A stretch of DNA of 64,000 nt from positions 124,001-188,000 of the forward strand of contig CACYQD010000002.1 in assembly GCA_902776475.1 (NCBI GenBank). Direction: 5' to 3'. Under the pieces are notes generated by a model. That model was not told the DNA's origin and made no database searches. It was given only the letters and a program-made list of their open reading frames with translations. Positions 60,709 to 64,000 of this stretch are shown one piece after another (the stretch's first letter is position 1; each line of letters opens with the position of its first letter). The position numbers were made by a program, and so were the translations under genes. The stretch is from an uncultured Prevotellaceae bacterium (GTDB lineage: Bacteria > Bacteroidota > Bacteroidia > Bacteroidales > Bacteroidaceae).

Positions 60709-61154
60709 TTTGCTTTGGGTAAATACTTGCTGATGTCTTTTCCGTAGTGGGCCAGTTCCCTCACCATGCTCGAACTGATGTGAGCCAGTGCCGGGTCGGC
60801 CAGCAGGAGGAGGGTTTCCGTGCCGTTGAGGCTTCGGTTGATTTCCGCCATCTCACGTTCATACTCGAAGTCTTTCACCGAGCGGATGCCCTTGATGATG
60901 AAGAGGGCGCCCTCACGGCGTGCGAAATCCACCGCCAGGTCGCTGTAGATTTTCACTTCCACCCGTGGCTCTTTCGCATAGATGTCGGCGATGGCCGCCC
61001 GGCGCTCTTCGGCGCTCCGGGCATGGCTTTTGTGGACGTTGGACTCCACCACACCGATGACGATGCGGTCGAAGAGCGGGAGGGCACGCCTGACGATGTC
61101 GTCGTGCCCGATGGTGAAGGGGTCGAAACTGCCTGTGAATACTGCTGTTCTCAT
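60705..61154 (-). CDS. coaD: Pantetheine-phosphate adenylyltransferase
   Basis: 149 residues. The nucleotidyltransferase motif TGSFDPFTIGHDDIVRRA contains the TxGH (T-I-G-H) active site; IKGIRSVKDFEYEREMAEIN and the late SSSMVRELAHYGKDISKYLP fit CoaD. It makes dephospho-CoA from 4'-phosphopantetheine and ATP. Middle gene of a ruvB-coaD-ybeY operon: 26 bp after ruvB, 4-bp overlap with ybeY. Confidence 0.96.
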   Translation of the reverse strand: MRTAVFTGSFDPFTIGHDDIVRRALPLFDRIVIGVVESNVHKSHARSAEERRAAIADIYAKEPRVEVKIYSDLAVDFARREGALFIIKGIRSVKDFEYEREMAEINRSLNGTETLLLLADPALAHISSSMVRELAHYGKDISKYLPKAK

Positions 61155-61180
61155 TGCAAGGTGTTTTTCACTTGAATGGT

Positions 61181-62224
61181 TCAGGGCATGTCGTCAAAGA
61201 GACTTGGTGTCATGATGTTGCCCGAATAGGGATTACGCCCGAAATGGCGGTAGGCCAGTTCGGTGACCATACGTCCGCGCGGTGTCCGCTTGATGAAGCC
61301 CTCCATGATGAGGAAAGGCTCATAGACCTCCTCCACGGTGCCGGAGTCCTCGCCGATGGCAGTGGCGATGGTGGTGAGGCCCACGGGGCCCCCTTTGAAC
61401 TTGTCGATGATGGTGAGGAGGATCTTGTTGTCGATCTCGTCGAGTCCGTATTGGTCGATGTTGAGGGCGCTCAGTGCGATTTTCGTGATGTCCTCGTCTA
61501 TGCGTCCGTTGCCTTTCACCTGGGCGAAGTCACGTACCCTTCGCAGCAGAGCGTTGGCGATTCGTGGCGTGCCCCGGCTGCGTCCGGCGATTTCTGCCGC
61601 CGCCTTTTCATCGATGGGCACCCGCAGGATGCTTGCGCTGCGCTTCACGATTTTCGTCAGTGTCTCCGGTTCGTAATATTCCAGGTGCATATTGATGCCG
61701 AACCTGGCGCGGAGCGGTGCTGTGAGCAGTCCGCTGCGCGTGGTGGCACCGATCAGGGTGAAGGGGTTGAGTCCGATTTGGATGGAGCGTGCCGAGGGGC
61801 CTTTGTCGATCATGATGTCGATGCGGTAGTCCTCCATGGCGGAATAGAGATACTCCTCCACCACGGGTGAGAGGCGGTGGATCTCGTCGATGAACAGCAC
61901 GTCGTTGGGCTCCAGCGAGGTCAGGATGCCGGCCAGGTCGCCCGGTTTGTCAAGCACCGGACCGCTGGTGAGTTTGAATCCCACGCCCAGTTCGTTGGCG
62001 ATGATGTTGCTCAGCGTCGTCTTGCCGAGTCCCGGTGGTCCATGCAGCAGCGTGTGGTCGAGAGGTTCGCCGCGGAATTTGGCAGCCTCCACAAACACCT
62101 CGAGATTGCTCACCACGTTTTTCTGTCCGCTGAAGTCAGAGAACTTCAGTGGCCGTAGCGCATTCTCGAAGTCTTTCTCCGCTGGGGAAATCCGTTCGCT
62201 CCTGATGTCAAAATCTTCGTCCAT
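61181..62224 (-). CDS. ruvB: Holliday junction branch migration ATPase RuvB
   Basis: 347 residues. Walker [10 protein letters not shown] (about 62-70), Walker [13 protein letters not shown], sensor segment [19 protein letters not shown], and a winged-helix C-terminus ending in [17 protein letters not shown]. It drives branch migration with RuvA in recombination. The frame opens at 62281, which lies inside the promoter; the ATG at 62224 ([10 protein letters not shown]) is downstream of it and fits the family. Confidence 0.97.
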   Translation of the reverse strand: MDEDFDIRSERISPAEKDFENALRPLKFSDFSGQKNVVSNLEVFVEAAKFRGEPLDHTLLHGPPGLGKTTLSNIIANELGVGFKLTSGPVLDKPGDLAGILTSLEPNDVLFIDEIHRLSPVVEEYLYSAMEDYRIDIMIDKGPSARSIQIGLNPFTLIGATTRSGLLTAPLRARFGINMHLEYYEPETLTKIVKRSASILRVPIDEKAAAEIAGRSRGTPRIANALLRRVRDFAQVKGNGRIDEDITKIALSALNIDQYGLDEIDNKILLTIIDKFKGGPVGLTTIATAIGEDSGTVEEVYEPFLIMEGFIKRTPRGRMVTELAYRHFGRNPYSGNIMTPSLFDDMP

Positions 62225-62250
62225 GATGACAGTTGGTGAGTTGTTTTCAG

Positions 62251-62282
62251 CAAAGGTAGTCAAACCCCGCCAATAAACCAAA
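62251..62282 (-). promoter_or_regulatory. Promoter of ruvB-coaD-ybeY
   Basis: On the minus strand TTTG (62279-62282), 20 bp, TACCTTTG (62251-62258). Full match; leader about 20 nt. Confidence 0.75.
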
Positions 62283-62316
62283 TTTTTAAATCCATAAAAA
62301 TTTTTTTAGGCAAAAA

Positions 62317-62348
62317 TTTGGTATTATCGGTCAAAAGCAGTAATTTTG
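62317..62348 (+). promoter_or_regulatory. Promoter of the tRNA gene
   Basis: TTTG (62317-62320), 20 bp, TAATTTTG (62341-62348). Full match, about 35 bp before the tRNA 5' end. Confidence 0.75.
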
Positions 62349-62382
62349 CACTCCAATATTGATGCCATGAAGGCATTTTGAC

Positions 62383-62456
62383 GGACTTGTAGCTCAGTTG
62401 GTTAGAGCAACAGACTCATAATCTGGAGGTCACAGGTTCAAGCCCTGTCTGGTCCA
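62383..62456 (+). tRNA. tRNA with anticodon CAT, probably elongator tRNA-Met
   Basis: The 74-nt cloverleaf has the D arm GCTCAGTTGGTTAGAGC, anticodon loop CTCATAA (CAT) and T arm ACAGG-TTCAAGC-CCTGT. Discriminator base A; CCA is not encoded. The D arm and the variable region GAGGTCA resemble elongator Met, but tRNA-Ile2 (CAT modified to lysidine) cannot be excluded. The acceptor stem has a T-T and a G-T pair, and pair 27-43 is A-G. Confidence 0.9.
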
Positions 62457-62467
62457 CGGTGAAACAC

Positions 62468-62500
62468 AAGGAGTTACGCAAACTGCGCAACTCCTTTTTT
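62468..62500 (+). terminator. Terminator of the tRNA gene
   Basis: AAGGAGTT pairs with AACTCCTT, with CGC/GCG inside after one mismatch, followed by six T. It begins 11 nt after the tRNA. Confidence 0.88.
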
Positions 62501-62560
62501 CATGTCTCATGGAAAGGTGTAAAATCAGAGGCAAAAACACCTTGGAAAAGTGTAATGGCA

Positions 62561-62832
62561 TCATTTTAATCCCAACGTCACACGTCGATAATTGTAAGAA
62601 AGCCAGTAGCTTCGTTTCAAGGATTCGGACAGGAAAGAATGGTCAATAAGTATCTTTGCCAACGGATGTTCTGTGGCAAAGAAATCCAATTCCCGTTTCA
62701 CCAATCGCTCAGACAAGCCAATGCGTCGTCCAAACACTTATAATCGCTGCCGCCATTGGCATTTGTCAGTCCAGCTAGAGAAGCGAAATCCTCTTGGCTA
62801 TACTTTTGCCCTTTAGCATATCCTTCATCTGT
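62561..62832 (-). pseudogene. hipA: Decayed HipA-type toxin kinase, internal deletion and frameshift
   Basis: No full gene is present, but two minus-strand frames join into one protein-like remnant. From 62832 one frame reads GYAKGQKYSQEDFASLAGLT then NANGGSDYK; around 62735-62742 the sense passes to another frame, VFGRRIGLSERLVKRELDFF, ... HPLAKILIDHSFLSESLKRS ... YNYRRVTLGLK, ending at the TGA at 62561. The first part resembles the middle of Bacteroidetes HipA proteins (EDFASLAGLT), the second their C-terminus (HSFLS). The kinase core between them is missing, and no HipB antitoxin is seen. Family assignment is from memory of such sequences. This fills most of the 500 bp between the tRNA and the PepSY gene. 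Confidence 0.55.
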
Positions 62833-62908
62833 TCAGGAGTAAGGCTATCTGCCCCCTCACCCATGCAGGATGGGGGAGGGAAGTGGCGTATTTTGTTTGG
62901 GGTGATAG

Positions 62909-62936
62909 AAAAAGCAAGGCCGGAGCCCTGCTTTTT
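62909..62936 (-). terminator. Terminator of the PepSY-like gene
   Basis: AAAAAGCAAGGC and GCCCTGCTTTTT form a 12-bp stem with one mismatch around CGGA. On the minus strand it lies 21 nt after the stop at 62958 and ends in T5. Upstream (62850-62880) a CCCTCACCCAT/ATGGGGGAGGG hairpin is a third relative of the repeats at 55094 and 58612. Confidence 0.8.
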
Positions 62937-62957
62937 ACAGTCGAGAAAAAACTTAGG

Positions 62958-63401
62958 TCAGTCACTGACTTCAATCACTTGTCCGTTACTGTCGAATTTG
63001 ATTTCTACATCGTTTGATAGATCTATACTGTAGCCACCATTCTCCTTGTCGATTTTGACGATGGTCTGGTCGCTGTAGTTGGCGCTCACGAAGTTGGCGA
63101 TGACTGCCGGGATGAGCTGCTGGGGAACTGGATCGTAGTTGCAGTCCACCATATACCACTCTCCGTTTATGTCGAACTCCATTTCCACGCCGTTGTTCAG
63201 GCAAATCTCATAGGTGGTCTTGGAAAAGTCGGCATCGATGATGGCGTATTCGATCATCTGTCCGGGGAAGGTCTGTTGCACGAAGGCCTTGGCTGTGGCG
63301 GGCAATTCATCGGTGGTGATGAGTTTCTCATGTGCGACGGCTGACATGGTTTGCATCATCATGCAAAGGAGTGCTGCGAGAAAGATATTCATTTTTTTCA
63401 T
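62958..63401 (-). CDS. PepSY-like domain exported protein
   Basis: 147 residues. A signal peptide (KKMNIFLAALLCMMMQTMSA) is followed by two PepSY-like repeats: LPATAKAFVQQTFPGQMIEY ... GVEMEFDINGEWYMVDC and IPAVIANFVSANYSDQTIVK ... DVEIKFDSNGQVIEV. This is the small periplasmic PF11396-type protein common in Bacteroidales; a role in inhibiting a protease or binding a peptide has been proposed but is unknown here. Start set at 63401 (the second in-frame ATG) because the signal peptide then begins MKKMN. Confidence 0.88.
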   Translation of the reverse strand: MKKMNIFLAALLCMMMQTMSAVAHEKLITTDELPATAKAFVQQTFPGQMIEYAIIDADFSKTTYEICLNNGVEMEFDINGEWYMVDCNYDPVPQQLIPAVIANFVSANYSDQTIVKIDKENGGYSIDLSNDVEIKFDSNGQVIEVSD

Positions 63402-63534
63402 AATCGTCATTTTTTTATTGTTCCTAATTTGATTTCTTTTTGCCGCAGGAAACCCGTTGTTCCTTTCGACATGGCAAAGATAGGACTATATGGCATGGAA
63501 ACAATCATTTTTCCTTGTTTTTCTGTCCCTTAGG

Positions 63535-63593
63535 TTGCGACAGTCCTCCCCGTTTGCGACAATCAGGAGAATGCCCTGTGATTTCTGTCGCAA
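63535..63593. promoter_or_regulatory. Three copies of TTGCGACA upstream of the BspA-like gene
   Basis: TTGCGACA occurs at 63535-63542 and 63554-63561, and inverted (TGTCGCAA) at 63586-63593. They lie 60-150 bp before the promoter at 63657. The arrangement suggests a regulator binding site. The rest of the 340-bp gap 63411-63748 shows nothing else but AT-rich sequence. Confidence 0.45.
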
Positions 63594-63656
63594 AACGCTG
63601 GAAAACTGCCGCGTATGATGCCCCGTCAGGGAAAAATGTAAATATTTGGGTATATA

Positions 63657-63688
63657 TTTGGATTTTCATTCGGTTTTCACTATCTTTG
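63657..63688 (+). promoter_or_regulatory. Promoter of the BspA-like gene
   Basis: TTTG (63657-63660), 20 bp, TATCTTTG (63681-63688). Full match; leader about 55 nt before the ATG at 63749. Confidence 0.75.
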
Positions 63689-63748
63689 CTCCTAATAACC
63701 ACAAATCTGACAATTACACAATTATTATCAATAAAAACCAAATTAGCC

Positions 63749-64000
63749 ATGAAACAAGTAAGAACCATCCTTGTTTTGCTCGTCGCACTGATGACGGGAG
63801 CAAATAGCAGCGTGTGGGCCGCCGTTGGAGACACGTTTACGGTGAATTGTAGAGAAGGCATCCCCGTGACTTATAAAGTGGTTACTGAAAGCGGGTCAAC
63901 AGGAACCGTGCAAGTAGGTGTGGGTGAATCTGAAAACCCAGCTGTGGCAAAAGAGACAGAAGGCACAGTCACAATTCCAGAATCCGGAGTAGATCTTTCT
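63749..64000 (+). CDS. BspA-like leucine-rich repeat surface protein, N-terminal part only
   Basis: 84 codons are visible before the window ends. A signal peptide (KQVRTILVLLVALMTGANSS, cleavage near VWA-AV) is followed by VGDTFTVNCREGIPVTYKVV, STGTVQVGVGE and TEGTVTIPESGVDLS. This opening is the one seen in Prevotella BspA-family proteins, whose leucine-rich repeats then follow; those repeats are beyond the edge, so the family is an inference. Such proteins are surface adhesins. Confidence 0.72.
   Translation, partial: MKQVRTILVLLVALMTGANSSVWAAVGDTFTVNCREGIPVTYKVVTESGSTGTVQVGVGESENPAVAKETEGTVTIPESGVDLS

Noticed and set aside
63505-63861. 118-codon minus-strand frame
   Set aside because: It covers the promoter and the signal peptide of the BspA-like gene on the other strand and resembles no family.

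Overview
The window looks like chromosomal DNA of a Bacteroidales bacterium, most likely of the Prevotella type. It has a SusC/SusD pair, a hybrid two-component regulator with a periplasmic propeller, and many promoters of the Bacteroidetes form TTTG-N19/20-TAnnTTTG. It also has a three-subunit fumarate reductase/succinate dehydrogenase with a five-helix cytochrome b, and the start of a BspA-like surface protein. No phage, insertion sequence, CRISPR array or rRNA was seen; most of the window is core or polysaccharide-utilisation DNA. A perfect chromosomal parS site beside mnmG (gidA) at the left edge suggests the origin-proximal part of the chromosome.

Layout. 1-6.0 kb: apt (partial), parS, mnmG, then the sdhC-sdhA-sdhB operon with promoter, leader hairpin and terminator. 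6.0-6.3 kb: a tandem REP-like repeat and inverted repeats. 6.3-10.9 kb: trhP-like U32 protein, sufE, a SpoU methyltransferase, then a LemA/DUF2207 pair. 10.9-13.8 kb: divergent acetyl-CoA hydrolase/CoA-transferase and a KdgK-like sugar kinase. 13.9-18.4 kb: cysS, a zinc-ribbon membrane protein and an LtaS-like sulfatase-fold transferase.

18.4-32.4 kb is a pectin (rhamnogalacturonan-I) oriented locus: an SGNH hydrolase, a two-domain CE12-type acetylesterase, a GH105 unsaturated rhamnogalacturonyl hydrolase, a 1409-residue hybrid regulator, SusD, SusC and L-rhamnose mutarotase. Deacetylation, removal of the unsaturated end residue, uptake of oligosaccharides and rhamnose interconversion fit together, but no backbone lyase is present in the window.

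32.4-40.5 kb is a leftward operon read from one good promoter: NAD-dependent epimerase, PAP2-family protein, miaB, MsbA-like ABC exporter, lipid acyltransferase, then probably upp and an exported protein. 40.6-46.3 kb: rnr, a hemolysin III family protein, an outer-membrane protein with a helix-hairpin-helix, and a DUF4294 protein. 46.4-51.5 kb: an Lrp regulator in operon with a fused glutamine-amidotransferase/M19 dipeptidase and an M28 peptidase, then a LOG-family protein and a C1 peptidase. 51.5-58.5 kb: S41 protease, parE, an acetyltransferase, a methyltransferase and an M15 dipeptidase, separated by hairpin repeats. 58.7-62.3 kb: a second LemA locus (with a TPM protein), ybeY, coaD, ruvB. 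62.3-64 kb: tRNA with anticodon CAT, a decayed hipA, a PepSY-like protein and the start of a BspA-like gene.

For several genes the longest open frame starts upstream of the promoter -7 box; a shorter start was chosen there and the reason is given.
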